DNA of 64,000 bases from assembly GCF_036186745.1 (NCBI RefSeq), contig NZ_CP108086.1, positions 6,820,001-6,884,000 on the forward strand, in the 5' to 3' direction. Positions 17,522 through 30,587 of the stretch are shown here, in pieces. The position numbers and the translations under genes are program-made. Numbering within the stretch: the first letter of the stretch is position 1; the number at the start of each line of letters is the position of its first letter. The notes under the pieces are model-generated. The model made no database searches. It was not told the DNA's origin and saw nothing but the letters and a program-made list of their open reading frames with translations. The DNA comes from Microbispora hainanensis (GTDB lineage: Bacteria > Actinomycetota > Actinomycetes > Streptosporangiales > Streptosporangiaceae).

Positions 17522-18706
17522 TCAGACCCGGCGGAAGAGCGCGGCCAGGGCCTGGCCGCCACCGATGCACATGGTCACCACGCCCAGCTCCAGGTCGTGG
17601 CGCACCAGGTGCTTGGCTACCCGCAGGGTGAGGATCGCACCGGTGGCTCCGACCGGGTGCCCGAGCGCGATCGCCCCGCCGTACGGATTGGTCTTCTCTG
17701 GGTCCAGCCCGGCATCCCGGATCACCGCCACGGCCTGCGCGGCGAACGCCTCGTTCAGTTCCACCACGTCGATGTCGCCCGGCGTGGTGCCGGTCTGCTC
17801 GAACAACCTACGCAGCGCCAGGACGGGCGAGTACCCCATCAGCTCGGGTTCCATCGCCGCGGTCGCCACCGCCTCCAGACTGACCAGCCCGCGCAGGCCC
17901 CGCTTGGCGGCGACCGACTCACGCGCGAGCACCAGCGCCGCCGCACCGTCGTTGATGCCCGAGGCGTTCCCGGCGGTGACCGTGCCGCCCGCCTCGAACG
18001 CCGGGCGCATCCGGGCCAAGCCCTCCAGGGTGGTGTCCGGACGCGGGTGCTCGTCGGTCTCAACCAATTGCGGCTTGCGCCCGCCGACCTCCACAGGGGT
18101 GATCTCCTCGGCGAACGCGGCCCTGGCCTGCTCGGTCGCGGCCCGGCGCTGCGACTCCAGCGCGAACTCGTCCTGCGCCTGCCGCGATACGTCGTACTTG
18201 CGGGCCACGGCCTCGGCAGTGCGGCCCATGTGGATGTTGTGGAACGGGTCGGTGAGCATCATGACGGTGCCGTCGACCAGTGTGCGGTCGCCCAGCCTGT
18301 AACCCGACCGGGCGCCGAAGTCGTAGAACGGCATCCGGCTCATCGACTCGTCACCACCTGCGACGGCGATGTCCACCCCGCCCCAGCGCATCTGCATCGC
18401 CGCCGACCAGACCGCCTGCAGGCCGCTGCCGCACAACCGGTTGACGGTGTACGCCGGAACGCGCTCCGGCAGGCCCGCGGCGAGCGCAACCCGGCGGGCG
18501 TTGTAGGCGTCCGGGCCCACCTGGCCGATGCAGCCCATCACCACCTCGTCCACGTCCGCGCCGTCCACGCCGGCACGCCGCAGCGCCTCCCGCGCGGCCA
18601 CAGCGCCCAGCTCATGCGCGGGCACGTCCTTCAACACGCCCCCGAAGCTGCCGACCGGGGTCCTGGCCCCGTCGACCACCAGGGTCTTCTCCCGAACCTC
18701 CACCAC
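17522..18706 (-). CDS. Acetyl-CoA acyltransferase (thiolase)
   Basis: 394 residues from GTG 18706. The nucleophile Cys is in VNRLCGSGLQAV, the NEAFAAQA motif is present, the catalytic His is in GGAIALGHPVGATGA, and the second Cys is in TMCIGGGQ. Length is typical of the family. It is the last gene of the pccB-to-thiolase operon. An upstream ATG at 18814 overlaps the EtfD stop (ATGA) but would add 36 non-homologous residues, so GTG 18706 with GAAGAGG upstream is preferred. It probably performs beta-ketoacyl-CoA cleavage. Confidence 0.93.
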   Translation of the reverse strand: MVEVREKTLVVDGARTPVGSFGGVLKDVPAHELGAVAAREALRRAGVDGADVDEVVMGCIGQVGPDAYNARRVALAAGLPERVPAYTVNRLCGSGLQAVWSAAMQMRWGGVDIAVAGGDESMSRMPFYDFGARSGYRLGDRTLVDGTVMMLTDPFHNIHMGRTAEAVARKYDVSRQAQDEFALESQRRAATEQARAAFAEEITPVEVGGRKPQLVETDEHPRPDTTLEGLARMRPAFEAGGTVTAGNASGINDGAAALVLARESVAAKRGLRGLVSLEAVATAAMEPELMGYSPVLALRRLFEQTGTTPGDIDVVELNEAFAAQAVAVIRDAGLDPEKTNPYGGAIALGHPVGATGAILTLRVAKHLVRHDLELGVVTMCIGGGQALAALFRRV

Positions 18707-18810
18707 AGACCTCTTCTCCTTCCCGCCGGCGGTGCGCCGAGGCGGCTCGTACGTCGTCGAATACGCGGCCGTCCGCACGCGGGGACGCCCGCCGAGTCGC
18801 GGTGAAACGG

Positions 18811-20961
18811 TCATGGGGTGTCCGCCTGCTCGCCCCTTACGGACTTGATGAGGAGCTGGGCGACGTCCACGACCTCCAGCGACTCCTTGGCCTGACCGGC
18901 GTTCTTCTTCTCGTTGATCGCGTCGCCGAGCATCACGAGGCAGAACGGGCAGGCGGTGGAGACGGTGTCGGGATCGGTGGTCAGCGCCTCGTCGACACGC
19001 TCGGTGTTGATGCGCTTTCCGATTCGCTCCTCCATCCACATGCGCGCGCCGCCGGCGCCACAGCAGAATCCGCGATCCTTGCAGCGGTGCATCTCCTGGG
19101 TCTGGACGCCCGGCACCTTGGCCATGATGTCGCGCGGCTGGGCGTACACCTTGTTGTGCCGGCCCAGGAAGCACGGGTCGTGGTAAGTGATCTTCTCCTC
19201 GATCGGGGTGATCGGGGTGAGGCGGCCCTCCTCCACCAGATGCGCCAGCAGCTGGGTGTGGTGCACGACCTCGTACGTGCCGCCGAGCTGCGGGTATTCG
19301 TTGGCGAGGGTGTTGAAGCAGTGGGGGCAGGTGGCCACGATCTTCTTGACCCCGGCCTCGTTGAGCGTCTCGATGTTCTGCTGGGCGAGCATGTTGAACA
19401 GGAACTCCATGCCCAGGCGGCGGGCCGGGTCACCGGTGCACGCCTCCATCGGGCCGAGCACGCCGAACTTGACCCCGGCGATGTGCAGCAGCTCCGCGAC
19501 CGCCTTGGTGGTCTTCTTGGCCCGGTCCTCCAGCGCGCCGGCGCAGCCGACCCAGAAGAGATACTCGACGTCGTCGGGCATCTTCTCGTCGATGATCGGG
19601 ACCTCGATGCGTTGTCCGTCCACGGAGGTGGCCAACTCCTCGATCCACTCGGCCCGCTTCATCTCGGACATGCCCCACGGGTTGCCCTTGTTCTCCAGGT
19701 TCTTGAGCATCACGCCCGCCTCGGACGGGAACGACGACTCGATCATCACCTGGTAGCGGCGCATGTCGAGGATGTGGTCGATGTGCTCGATGTCGACCGG
19801 GCACTGCTCGACGCACGCGCCGCAGTTGGTGCACGACCACAGCACGTCGGGGTGGATGACCCCGTCCTCGCCCACCAGCGGCTTGTCGAGCAGGGCCAGC
19901 ACGTCCTCGGAGAAGCTCTCCTTCTCCTTCTCCCCGGCCAGCAGGTAGGGCGCGATCGCGAAGGCGTGGTCGCGCTGGTCGAGGATGAGCATCTTGGGCG
20001 ACAGCGGCTTGTCGGTGTTCCAGGCCGGGCACTGCGACTGGCAGCGGCCGCACTCGGTGCAGGTGTAGAAGTCGAGGAAGCCCTTCCACGTCGTGTCGGT
20101 GATCTTGCCGCGGCCGAACACGTCGACCTCGGGGTCGGCCTCCTCGAAGTCGAGCACCTTCCCGTTGCTGCGCATCGGCTGGGCCGGGCCCAGCCCGTCG
20201 GGACGGCGGGAGAACAGCACGTTCAGCGGCGCGGTGAAGATGTGCAGGTGCTTGCTGTTCACCACGATGACCAGGAACACCAGCATGAAGCCGATGTGCA
20301 GCAGCAGGGCGATCTGCTCCAGCAGCTCGCTGTGCGGCAGCACCTTCCCGATGGCCAGGCTGACGAACGCGCCGGACTCATAGGGGAAGTTGCCGTTGGC
20401 CGCCGCCGCGCCCCGGGCGAGGAACAGCGTCCAGATGATGTTGAAGATCATGAACAGGACCAGCCAGGCCCCGCCCAGGTGCGAGCCGGAGAACCGGGAG
20501 CCGCGTCCGAGCTTCTTCGGCGAGTTCTTGATCCGGATGGCCGTGAACGCGGCCAGCCCGAGCAGACAGGCGACCGCGATGAAGTCCTGCAGGAAGCCCA
20601 GCACCGGCCAGGTCCCGATGAGCGGGATGTGGAAGTCCGAGTGCCCGGTGATCGCGCCCTGGATGATCGCGCCGTACGCCTCGATGTAGACGGTCAGCAG
20701 GATGAAGAACGCCCACATGACGAAGAAGTGGGCGGTGCCGGACGGCGTCCACTTCAGCAGCTTGCGCTGGCCGAAGACCTCGACGAGCTGGGCCTTGATC
20801 TCGGCGCCGGCGTGCTGTTTGGCGTACTCGATCCGCTCCGGGGCCGGCTGGCCGCTGGTGGCAAGCCGATAGAGGAACAGCACGCGACGGCCCGCCAGCC
20901 CGACCGCCACGGCGGTCGCGATGAGGCCTGCAATCGCTACCCAGAGCACGACTTTCTCCAC
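18811..20961 (-). CDS. EtfD-type membrane Fe-S oxidoreductase
   Basis: 716 residues. About six N-terminal membrane helices (1-270, nitrate-reductase-gamma-like) are followed by two [4Fe-4S] motifs, CTECGRCQSQCPAW and CTNCGACVEQCPVD. Two cysteine-rich CCG domains follow (WVGCAGALEDRAKK; CHCFNTL region; FCCGAGGARMWMEE). The layout matches the mycobacterial Rv0338c (EtfD), which accepts electrons from ETF during acyl-CoA dehydrogenation and feeds the respiratory chain. Start GTG 20961 is chosen because homology begins there. It is co-directional with mutB (52-bp gap). Confidence 0.85.
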   Translation of the reverse strand: MEKVVLWVAIAGLIATAVAVGLAGRRVLFLYRLATSGQPAPERIEYAKQHAGAEIKAQLVEVFGQRKLLKWTPSGTAHFFVMWAFFILLTVYIEAYGAIIQGAITGHSDFHIPLIGTWPVLGFLQDFIAVACLLGLAAFTAIRIKNSPKKLGRGSRFSGSHLGGAWLVLFMIFNIIWTLFLARGAAAANGNFPYESGAFVSLAIGKVLPHSELLEQIALLLHIGFMLVFLVIVVNSKHLHIFTAPLNVLFSRRPDGLGPAQPMRSNGKVLDFEEADPEVDVFGRGKITDTTWKGFLDFYTCTECGRCQSQCPAWNTDKPLSPKMLILDQRDHAFAIAPYLLAGEKEKESFSEDVLALLDKPLVGEDGVIHPDVLWSCTNCGACVEQCPVDIEHIDHILDMRRYQVMIESSFPSEAGVMLKNLENKGNPWGMSEMKRAEWIEELATSVDGQRIEVPIIDEKMPDDVEYLFWVGCAGALEDRAKKTTKAVAELLHIAGVKFGVLGPMEACTGDPARRLGMEFLFNMLAQQNIETLNEAGVKKIVATCPHCFNTLANEYPQLGGTYEVVHHTQLLAHLVEEGRLTPITPIEEKITYHDPCFLGRHNKVYAQPRDIMAKVPGVQTQEMHRCKDRGFCCGAGGARMWMEERIGKRINTERVDEALTTDPDTVSTACPFCLVMLGDAINEKKNAGQAKESLEVVDVAQLLIKSVRGEQADTP

Positions 20962-21013
20962 TTCATCAGGCGTTGAGACGTGACTTCCGCACCGCGTCCG
21001 GCCATCCGGGGTG

Positions 21014-23166
<2,153 letters not shown>

Positions 23167-23170
<4 letters not shown>

Positions 23171-24921
23171 TCGTCCACCTCCACATCTGCGAGGGTCGTG
23201 CGCAGCACCTCGAGCACGTCGCATCCCGCGTACAGATTCGCGTCCACGCCGTCGTAGCGGCCCCTGCCCGCCAGCCAGACCCGGACCGCGCCGGCCGCAC
23301 GCAGCGCCCGCGCGACGGCGGAGGCGTGCTCGGCGTACAAGGTGTCGCTGGAGCACACGCAGGCCACGGCCGCGCCGCTGACGGCGAACTCCTTCGCGAT
23401 CGCCTCCGGGTCGGCGGCCGGGCTCGACGTGACCGTCTCGACGCCTCCGGCCTGGAACAGTCCCGCCGCGAACGACACCCGCGCCGCGTGCTCCCCCGCC
23501 GGCCCGACGGCGGCGAGGAACACCTTCGGCCGTACGGGCAGCGCCTCGGCCCGGTCGCGCAGGTCCTCGAACTCCTGGGCGTGGCGGACTCTCGGCAGGG
23601 CCCCCTCCGGCGGCAGGGGCGCGTGGGCCAGTGCGGGCGGGGCCTCCGACAGGTCCGGGAACTGGCTGACGCCGACGATCGGTGTCTTCCTGCGCGCGAT
23701 GTCACGCGACCTGCTCTCCCTGGTCTGGGCGATCCTCCGACGCACGAGTCCCGACGCGAGCGCCTCGGCCATCCCGCCCGCCTCCTCGATCTCCTGGAAC
23801 CACTGCCAGGCCTTCTCCGCGAGGTCGGCGGTGAGGCGCTCGACGTACCAGGACCCGGCCGCCGGGTCGGTCACCCTGGCCACCTGGCCCTCCTCGACCA
23901 GCAGGGCGGAGGTGTTGCGGGCGATCCGGCGGGAGAAGCCGTCGGGCAGGCCGAGCGCGTCGTCGAACGGCCGCACGGTCACCGCGTCCGCCCCGCCCAC
24001 GCCGGCGGCGAAGCACGCCAGCGTGGTGCGCAGCATGTTCGTCCACGGGTCGCGCCGGGTCATCATCGCCGCCGAGGTCACCGCGTGCTGGAACTGGCCG
24101 GTCGGGGCGCCGCAGACCTCCGCGATCCGCGCCCACAGCACCCGGGCCGCCCGCAGCTTCGCGAGGGTGGCGAACTGGTCGGCGGTCGCGGCGTACCGGA
24201 ACTCGAGCTGGCCGAAGGCCTCCCGCAGGCCGAGCCCGTGTGCGGTGAGCGTCCGCAGGTAGGCCAGGCCGGTCGCGATCGAGCAGCCGAGCTCCTCCGC
24301 GTCACTGCCCCCCGCCTCGTGGTACGGCGTGGCGTCGGCGACCACGGCGCGCACGCCGGGCAGTTCCTCGGCGCAGCGCCGCGCGAGCGCGGCCGTCTCG
24401 GCGAGGCCGGGCGCCACCGAGCCCGGGCGGCTCAGCGGGTCGGACCCGAGGCAGCCCCGCAGCGCCGTGGCCGGGACGCCGCGCCGGGCGGCCAGCGACA
24501 GCAGCGCGTCCGCCGCCGCCTCGGTCCGGGTGCCCGCGTCCAGCGTGATCGAGATCCAGTCGAGGCGCACCCCGTCGAGGACCAGAGGCAGCTCCTCCGG
24601 GGCGACGGCCACCCAGAGCGAGCCGACGCCGTTCTCCAGGTCGGCGATCACCGCCTCGGGGTCGGCCACCTCGTGCCGCTGCCGGACCTCCCACGGGCCG
24701 CCGAGTTCGCGGCCCCCCGACGCGTACGGCGGGAGCCCGGGCAGGCCGGACGTCTCCGGCAGGTCGGTGTTGTCGTGCAGTGAGGCGATGGTGATCCCGT
24801 CGTAGGTCGTGCTCGCCAGCACCTGCTCCGGGGAGTCGGTGTCCGTGCCAGAGCGGCGCAGGACCTCCCGCGCCAGCTCGCGCCACTGCTCCCGGGTGGC
24901 CGGGGGGAACGCGGCGCTCAT
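23167..24921 (-). CDS. mutA: Methylmalonyl-CoA mutase small subunit
   Basis: 584 residues, paralogous to MutB but with a degenerate C-terminal domain lacking the DxHxxG cobalamin motif (it reads [18 protein letters not shown]), as expected for MutA. Mutase-domain landmarks are [26 protein letters not shown] and [12 protein letters not shown]. It forms the heterodimer with MutB. ATG 24921 overlaps the pccA stop. Confidence 0.94.
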
Positions 24922-26681
24922 GCCGGGTCCTTGATCTCGCAGACGACCGCGCCGGCGGCGACCGTGGCTCCCACCTGCGCGGACATCCCGACCACGGTGC
25001 CGGCCTTGTGGGCGGTGAGCGGCTGCTCCATCTTCATGGCTTCCAGTACGACGATCGTGTCGCCGGGCTCGACGGTGTCGCCGTCGGTGACGACGACCTT
25101 CACGATCGTGCCCTGCATCGGGCTGACGACCGCGTCCCCGCTCGCCGCCGCCTTCTTCGCCCCGCCCGAACCCGCCCGGCGAGGCGCCGCCTTCTTCGGC
25201 TCGGGTCGGCCGGCCGCCCCAAGCCCTGCGGGCAGGACGACCTCCAGGCGCTTGCCACCGACCTCGACCGTGATCCGCTCGCGCTCGGAGTGCTCGGCCG
25301 CCTCCACGGCCCCCTCGTACGGCGCGATCGTGTTGTCGAACTCGGTCTCGATCCACCGGGTGTGCACCGTGAACGGCTCGCCGGTGAAGGCGGGGTCGTT
25401 CACCACGGCCCGGTGGAACGGCACCACGGTCGGCATTCCGCCGATCTCGAACTCGGCCAGGGCCCGGCGCGACCTCTCCAGCGCCTGCGAACGGGTCGCG
25501 CCGGTGACGATCAGCTTGGCCACGAGCGAGTCGAACGCCTGCGGCACGCTCATCCCGGCCTCATAGCCCGCGTCCAGCCGTACGCCGGGGCCGGACGGGA
25601 CGCGCATCGAGGTGATCGTTCCCGGCGCGGGCAGGAAGCCCCGGCCCGCGTCTTCGGCGTTGATCCGGAACTCGATGGAGTGGCCGCGCAGCTCCGGGTC
25701 GTCGTAGCCCAGGGCCTCGCCGTCGGCGATGCGGAACATCTCGCGCACCAGATCGATGCCCGCGACCTCCTCGCTGACCGGGTGCTCGACCTGCAGCCGG
25801 GTGTTGACCTCGAGGAAGGAGATCGCGCCGTCCTGGCCGACGAGGAACTCGCACGTGCCCGCGCCGACGTAGCCCGCCTCGCGCAGGATCGCCTTGGAAG
25901 AGGAGTAGAGGAGTTCGAGCTGCTCGCCGGTCAGGAACGGGGCCGGGGCCTCCTCCACGAGCTTCTGATGGCGGCGCTGGAGGGAGCAGTCGCGGGTGGA
26001 GACCACGACGACGTTGCCGTGGGAGTCGGCCAGGCACTGGGTCTCGACGTGCCGGGGCCTGTCGAGGTAGCGCTCGACGAAGCACTCGCCGCGCCCGAAG
26101 GCGGTGACGGCCTCGCGCACGGCCGACTCGTACAGGCCGGGGATCTCCTCCATGGTGCGGGCCACCTTGAGCCCGCGCCCGCCGCCGCCGAACGCCGCCT
26201 TGATGGCGATCGGCAGGCCGTGCTGCCGCGCGAAGGCGACGACCTCGTCCACCCCGGAGACGGGATCGGGGGTTCCGGCCACGAGCGGGGCGCCCACGCG
26301 CTGCGCGATGTGCCGGGCCTGGACCTTGTCGCCCAGCGCGGTGATCGCCGCAGGCGGCGGGCCGATCCAGATCAGGCCGGCGTCGAGCACGGCCTGGGCG
26401 AAGCCGGCGTTCTCGGCGAGGAAGCCATATCCGGGATGGACGGCGTCCGCGCCGGTCTTCCGGGCGACGGAAAGGAGTTTGTCGATGTCGAGGTAGGTCT
26501 CGGCCGGGCTCTGCCCGCCGAGTGCGTGCGCCTCGTCGGCCACCCGCACGTGCAACGCGTCCAGATCCTGGTCCGCGTAGACCGCGACGCTGGACAGCCC
26601 GGCGTCTGCGCAGGCCCGGGCGATCCGTACGGCGATCTCACCGCGATTGGCGATCAAGACCTTCCGGATTGTTGTGCTCAC
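24918..26681 (-). CDS. pccA: Acyl-CoA (propionyl-CoA) carboxylase alpha subunit: biotin carboxylase + BCCP
   Basis: 587 residues from GTG 26681, with GGAGGTC 5 nt upstream. The biotin carboxylase domain (1 to about 450) has [14 protein letters not shown], the ATP-grasp loop [12 protein letters not shown] and [14 protein letters not shown]. An Ala/Lys/Pro linker leads to the C-terminal biotinyl domain, with the biotinylated Lys550 in EAMKM. It carboxylates biotin for transfer by PccB. It overlaps accE by 4 bp. Confidence 0.93.
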   Translation of the reverse strand: MSTTIRKVLIANRGEIAVRIARACADAGLSSVAVYADQDLDALHVRVADEAHALGGQSPAETYLDIDKLLSVARKTGADAVHPGYGFLAENAGFAQAVLDAGLIWIGPPPAAITALGDKVQARHIAQRVGAPLVAGTPDPVSGVDEVVAFARQHGLPIAIKAAFGGGGRGLKVARTMEEIPGLYESAVREAVTAFGRGECFVERYLDRPRHVETQCLADSHGNVVVVSTRDCSLQRRHQKLVEEAPAPFLTGEQLELLYSSSKAILREAGYVGAGTCEFLVGQDGAISFLEVNTRLQVEHPVSEEVAGIDLVREMFRIADGEALGYDDPELRGHSIEFRINAEDAGRGFLPAPGTITSMRVPSGPGVRLDAGYEAGMSVPQAFDSLVAKLIVTGATRSQALERSRRALAEFEIGGMPTVVPFHRAVVNDPAFTGEPFTVHTRWIETEFDNTIAPYEGAVEAAEHSERERITVEVGGKRLEVVLPAGLGAAGRPEPKKAAPRRAGSGGAKKAAASGDAVVSPMQGTIVKVVVTDGDTVEPGDTIVVLEAMKMEQPLTAHKAGTVVGMSAQVGATVAAGAVVCEIKDPA

Positions 26682-26896
26682 AGACGACCTCCAAGGCTCC
26701 ATCTCGACTCCCGCCATCCCTGCGTGCCTGTCGCGAGCGGCCGGCGCATCGCGTGCCGCCGCGCCAGGTCGCGCCAGCCGGACGACACCGGCGGCGCGGC
26801 GGGGCCGGTCTGTCGTGCGGTGAGCAGCGCCACCGTCAGGGCGGCCACTTCCTCGGGTGGCGGGGCGCCCTTCATGATCCGGATCATCTCGGTCAC
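26678..26896 (-). CDS. accE: Acyl-CoA carboxylase epsilon subunit
   Basis: 72 residues. [24 protein letters not shown] is the hallmark of the actinobacterial epsilon subunit, which stabilises the alpha/beta complex. The C-terminus ([16 protein letters not shown]) also fits. GTG 26896 overlaps the pccB stop and its own stop overlaps pccA (GTGA at both ends), giving tight coupling between the two catalytic subunits. Confidence 0.9.
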   Translation of the reverse strand: MTEMIRIMKGAPPPEEVAALTVALLTARQTGPAAPPVSSGWRDLARRHAMRRPLATGTQGWRESRWSLGGRL

Positions 26897-28458
26897 AGCG
26901 GGATGTTTCCGTGCTTCTTGGGCGGCAGGGCGGCCCGCTTGCCGCGCAGCATCCGCAGCGCGCGGACGACCTCGCGCCGGGTCTCGCGTGGCGCGATCAC
27001 GGCGTCGACGTACCCGCGTTCGGCCGCCAGGTATGGCGTGGCGAGGGTGTCCTCGTACTCACGCACCAGCTCGGCCCGCAGTGCGTCCGGATCGTCCGAT
27101 GTGGCAAGCGTCTTGCGGTGCAGGATGTTGACCGCGCCCTGGGCTCCCATCACGGCGATCTGGGCGGTGGGCCAGGCCAGGTTGACGTCCGCGCCGAGGT
27201 GCTTGGACCCCATGACGTCGTACGCCCCGCCGTACGCCTTGCGGGTGATGACGGTGACCAGCGGGACGGTCGCCTCGGCGTAGGCGTAGAGCAGCTTGGC
27301 GCCACGCCGGATGATGCCGTTCCACTCCTGGTCGGTGCCGGGCAGGAAGCCCGGCACGTCGACGAAGGTCAGCACGGGGATGTTGAAGGCGTCGCAGGCG
27401 CGCACGAACCGGGCGGCCTTCTCGGAGGCGGCGATGTCGAGCGTGCCGGCGAAGCTCATCGGCTGGTTGGCGACGACGCCCACCGACCGCCCCTCGACCC
27501 GGCCGAAGCCGACGACGATGTTCGGCGCGAACTGCGCCTGCACCTCCAGGAACTCGCCGTCGTCCAGCAGCGCGGCGACGACCTCGTGCATGTCGTACGG
27601 CTGGTTGGCCGAGTCGGGGATCAGCGTGTCGAGGGCCCGGTCGCTCTCGTTGATCTCCAGGTCGGCCTCGAACCCGGTGAACGGCGGCTCGTCGAGGTTG
27701 TTCTGCGGCAGGTACGACAGCAGGGCCCTGGCGTAGCCGAGCGCGTCGTCCTCGTCCTCGGCGAGGTAGTGGGCGACGCCGGTGCGGCTGTTGTGCACGC
27801 GGGCGCCGCCCAGCTCCTCGAAGGTCACCTCCTCGCCGGTCACCGTCTTGATGACGTCGGGGCCGGTGACGAACATGTGGGACGCCTCGTCCACCATGAT
27901 CGTGAAGTCGGTGAGCGCCGGGGAGTAGACGTGCCCGCCCGCGCAGGCACCCATGACCAGGGAGATCTGCGGGATCACCCCCGAGGCGCGCACGTTGCGC
28001 TTGAAGATCTCGCCGTAGAGCCCCAGGGAGACCACGCCTTCCTGGATGCGTGCGCCGGCGCCCTCGTTGATGCCGACGATAGGCGCTCCGATCTTCACCG
28101 CCAGGTCCATGACCTTGCGGATCTTCTCGCCGTACACCTCACCCAGGCTGCCGCCGAAGACGCTGAAGTCCTGGGAGAACACGCAGACCGTCCGGCCGTC
28201 CACCGTCCCGTACCCGGTGGTCACTCCGTCACCGGGCACACGGGTGCGCTCCATGCCGAAGGACGTGCTGCGGTGCACGGCCAGGGCGTCGAGCTCGACG
28301 AACGAGCCGGGGTCGAGCAGCCGCTCGATCCGCTCCCGGGCGGTCAGCTTGCCCCTGGCGTGCTGTTTTGCGGCCGCCCGTTTCTCGCCGGCGCGGATCG
28401 CCTCGTCCAGGCGCTCTTCGAGCCGGCTAAGACTACCCGCCGTGCCACGCGGTTCCAT
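26893..28458 (-). CDS. pccB: Propionyl-CoA carboxylase beta subunit (carboxyltransferase)
   Basis: 521 residues with the crotonase-like N- and C-terminal carboxyltransferase domains: oxyanion motifs [13 protein letters not shown] and [14 protein letters not shown], plus [23 protein letters not shown], and family ending [15 protein letters not shown]. It is the first gene of the operon and divergent from the TetR gene. Propionyl-CoA specificity is inferred from the downstream mutA-mutB. Confidence 0.94.
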   Translation of the reverse strand: MEPRGTAGSLSRLEERLDEAIRAGEKRAAAKQHARGKLTARERIERLLDPGSFVELDALAVHRSTSFGMERTRVPGDGVTTGYGTVDGRTVCVFSQDFSVFGGSLGEVYGEKIRKVMDLAVKIGAPIVGINEGAGARIQEGVVSLGLYGEIFKRNVRASGVIPQISLVMGACAGGHVYSPALTDFTIMVDEASHMFVTGPDVIKTVTGEEVTFEELGGARVHNSRTGVAHYLAEDEDDALGYARALLSYLPQNNLDEPPFTGFEADLEINESDRALDTLIPDSANQPYDMHEVVAALLDDGEFLEVQAQFAPNIVVGFGRVEGRSVGVVANQPMSFAGTLDIAASEKAARFVRACDAFNIPVLTFVDVPGFLPGTDQEWNGIIRRGAKLLYAYAEATVPLVTVITRKAYGGAYDVMGSKHLGADVNLAWPTAQIAVMGAQGAVNILHRKTLATSDDPDALRAELVREYEDTLATPYLAAERGYVDAVIAPRETRREVVRALRMLRGKRAALPPKKHGNIPL

Positions 28459-28481
28459 CGATCACCACTTCAGGGATATAG

Positions 28482-28511
28482 GACTGAGTTTCTTTCGGAC
28501 GATACTTAGTC
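28482..28511. promoter_or_regulatory. Inverted-repeat operator between pccB and tetR
   Basis: Imperfect inverted repeat GACTGAGTTTC (28482-28492) / GATACTTAGTC (28501-28511) with an 8-nt centre, 9 of 11 bases matching. It is in the 93-bp divergent spacer and is a likely site for the adjacent TetR protein. Confidence 0.55.
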
Positions 28512-28551
28512 TCGCCGAGCCGGGACAAGCGGGGTCCGCGACAATGGCCGT

Positions 28552-29247
28552 ATGGCCACACCGTCCATCAGCCGCCGCCTCGCCGAGGCGGCGGTGACCC
28601 TGTTCGACGAGAACGGTTACGAAGAGACCACCGTCGACGACATCGCGGCCCGCGCGGGGGTGAGCCGCAGCACCTTCTTCCGCTACTACCGGTCGAAGGA
28701 AGACGCGATCTTCCCCGACCACGACGCGCTGCTCACCATGGTCGACGCCCGTCTGCGCGCCTCCACCTCGGACACCGCGCTCGTCGCCGTGTCCGACGCG
28801 GTGCGCATCGTGCTCGCGCACTACGTCGAGAACGCCGAGGTGTCGCTGCGCCGCTACAGCCTCGTCCGCCGGGTGCCCGCGCTGCGCGACCGGGAGATCG
28901 CCAGCGTCGCCCGCTACCAGCGGCTGTTTCGCGAGTTCATCGGCAAGTGGCTGGCCGGAACCCCCGAAGCCGACCTGCGGGCCGAGCTGATGGCCGCCTC
29001 GGTCGTCGCCGCGCACAATCAGGTCCTGCGCGGATGGCTGCGGGCCGGAGGCACCTACGATCCTCTCGGCCCGCTGGACCGCGCCCTCGGCTACGTGATC
29101 GCCGCCTTCCGCCATCTGGAACGGCCGGAAGACGGCGGCGACGGCCAGGTGCTGGTGGCGACCTTCAGCAGCTCGGCGACTCCCGAGGCGGTGATGGACG
29201 CCATCCGTGCGCATCTGGGCCCCGCCGTCACGCGAAAGCCTCGCTGA
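28552..29247 (+). CDS. TetR family transcriptional regulator of the propionyl-CoA operon
   Basis: 231 residues. The HTH is at about 8-55 (RRLAEAAVTLFDENGYEETT, VDDIAARAGVSRSTFFRYYRSKEDAIF). The rest is a variable ligand domain with a long C-terminal tail. It is divergently transcribed from pccB with an inverted repeat between them, so it most likely represses the pccB-to-thiolase operon. The ligand may be an acyl-CoA. Confidence 0.9.
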   Translation: MATPSISRRLAEAAVTLFDENGYEETTVDDIAARAGVSRSTFFRYYRSKEDAIFPDHDALLTMVDARLRASTSDTALVAVSDAVRIVLAHYVENAEVSLRRYSLVRRVPALRDREIASVARYQRLFREFIGKWLAGTPEADLRAELMAASVVAAHNQVLRGWLRAGGTYDPLGPLDRALGYVIAAFRHLERPEDGGDGQVLVATFSSSATPEAVMDAIRAHLGPAVTRKPR

Positions 29248-29361
29248 CGACCACCCGTGGTCACGCCGGCCCGGACCGCGGACCCGGACGAGCCCGCGCC
29301 GCGACGTGCGCGCGGCGGACGGCCGTCCCGGGTCCGAGCGGCCAGGTCGGAGCGGCGGAGG

Positions 29362-30564
29362 TCATCCCGCCGCCCCCGTGAGGGCGTCGAGCTCCGCATC
29401 CGACATCTGGAGCCAGTCCCCCAGCACGTCGCGGGTGTGCTCCCCGATGGCCGGGACTCCGTGATAGCGGGGTCCGGCGTATCCGCCGAGGTGCAGAACC
29501 GGCCCCGGCATCAGCACGGACCCCAGGATCTCGTTGCCCGTCAGCTCCACCAGCGTCCGCTCCCGGAAGTGGTGGTCGGCGACGATGTCGCTGGCGTCGT
29601 TGACGGGGGCCGACACCACCTCGTACTTCTCGAGGATCTCCAGGATCTCCTTCCGCGGGCGGGAGGCGACCCAGGCGACGACCTCCGCCTGGATGGCGTC
29701 GTTGTTGGCCATCCGGGCGGCGTTGGTGGCGAACCGCGGGTCCTCGATCAGCTCCGGCCGCCCCATCGCCTCGAACAGCCGCTTGGCGATGCCCTGGTTG
29801 GACGCGGCGATGCTCAGCCAGTTTCCGTCGGCGGCCCTGTAGACGCCGCGCGGCGACGCCGAGCCGGTGCCGTTCCCCTCGCGGCCCTGGATCTCCCCCT
29901 TGGCCTGATACTTGAGCACCATGTCGCCGAGGATGAACAGCAGCGGCTCGTAGAGCGCGACGTCGACGACCTCGCCCTCACCGGTCCGCTCCCTCCGGTA
30001 CAGCGCCATCGCCGTGCCCATCGCCGCGGAGATCCCGGCGATGGAGTCGGCGAACCCGAAGGGCGGAGAGGTGGGCGGGGTGTCGGGCCAGCCGTTGATG
30101 AAGGCGAACCCGCTCGCCGTCTCGGCGACCGTGCCGAAGCCCGGCCGCTCCCGGTAGGGGCCGGTCTGCCCGAATCCGGACACCCGGGTCAGCACGAGCC
30201 CGGGATTGCTCTCCGAGAGCACCTCGTAGCCCAGCCCCCACGCCTCCAGCCGTCCGGGACGGAACGACTCGATGACGACGTCGACCTTCGCCGCCAGGCG
30301 GCGCACCACGTCACGGCCCTCGCCGGTCCGCAGGTCGAGCGCCACCGACCGCTTGCCGGCGTTCAACCGGGCGAAACCCAGCGACAGACCGTCCTTCTGC
30401 GGCGTCCAGTGCCGCGCGAAGTCGCCGGTCGCGGGGTCTTCGACCTTGACGACCTCGGCGCCGAAGTCGCGCAGCATCCGCCCGGCCGTGGGCGCGGCGT
30501 ACATCGTGCCCAGTTCGAGCACGCGGACGCCGTCGAGCGGGCCCGTCCTCGTCTGCCCCTTCAC
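29362..30564 (-). CDS. CaiB/BaiF (family III) CoA-transferase
   Basis: 400 residues from GTG 30564 (GAGGAG 6 nt upstream; ATG 30570 is too close to it). Family motifs are VRVLELGTMYAAPTAGRMLRDFGAEVVKVE, GKRSVALDLR and SGFGQTGPYRERPGFGTVAE. The position of the usual nucleophilic Asp (GYD/GFD) reads Gly-Phe-Gly with a Glu five residues later, a variant that I believe occurs in some subgroups. It moves CoA between carboxylic acids. It is the last gene of the minus-strand catabolic operon. Confidence 0.88.
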   Translation of the reverse strand: MKGQTRTGPLDGVRVLELGTMYAAPTAGRMLRDFGAEVVKVEDPATGDFARHWTPQKDGLSLGFARLNAGKRSVALDLRTGEGRDVVRRLAAKVDVVIESFRPGRLEAWGLGYEVLSESNPGLVLTRVSGFGQTGPYRERPGFGTVAETASGFAFINGWPDTPPTSPPFGFADSIAGISAAMGTAMALYRRERTGEGEVVDVALYEPLLFILGDMVLKYQAKGEIQGREGNGTGSASPRGVYRAADGNWLSIAASNQGIAKRLFEAMGRPELIEDPRFATNAARMANNDAIQAEVVAWVASRPRKEILEILEKYEVVSAPVNDASDIVADHHFRERTLVELTGNEILGSVLMPGPVLHLGGYAGPRYHGVPAIGEHTRDVLGDWLQMSDAELDALTGAAG

Positions 30565-30587
30565 CTGCATCTCCTCAAGGCCGTCGC

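Noticed and set aside
29279..29336. Terminator between the TetR gene and the CoA-transferase
   Set aside because: The CGGACCCGG / CCGGGTCCG arms are 9 bp with a 40-nt loop and no T tract, which is too weak to call in GC-rich DNA.
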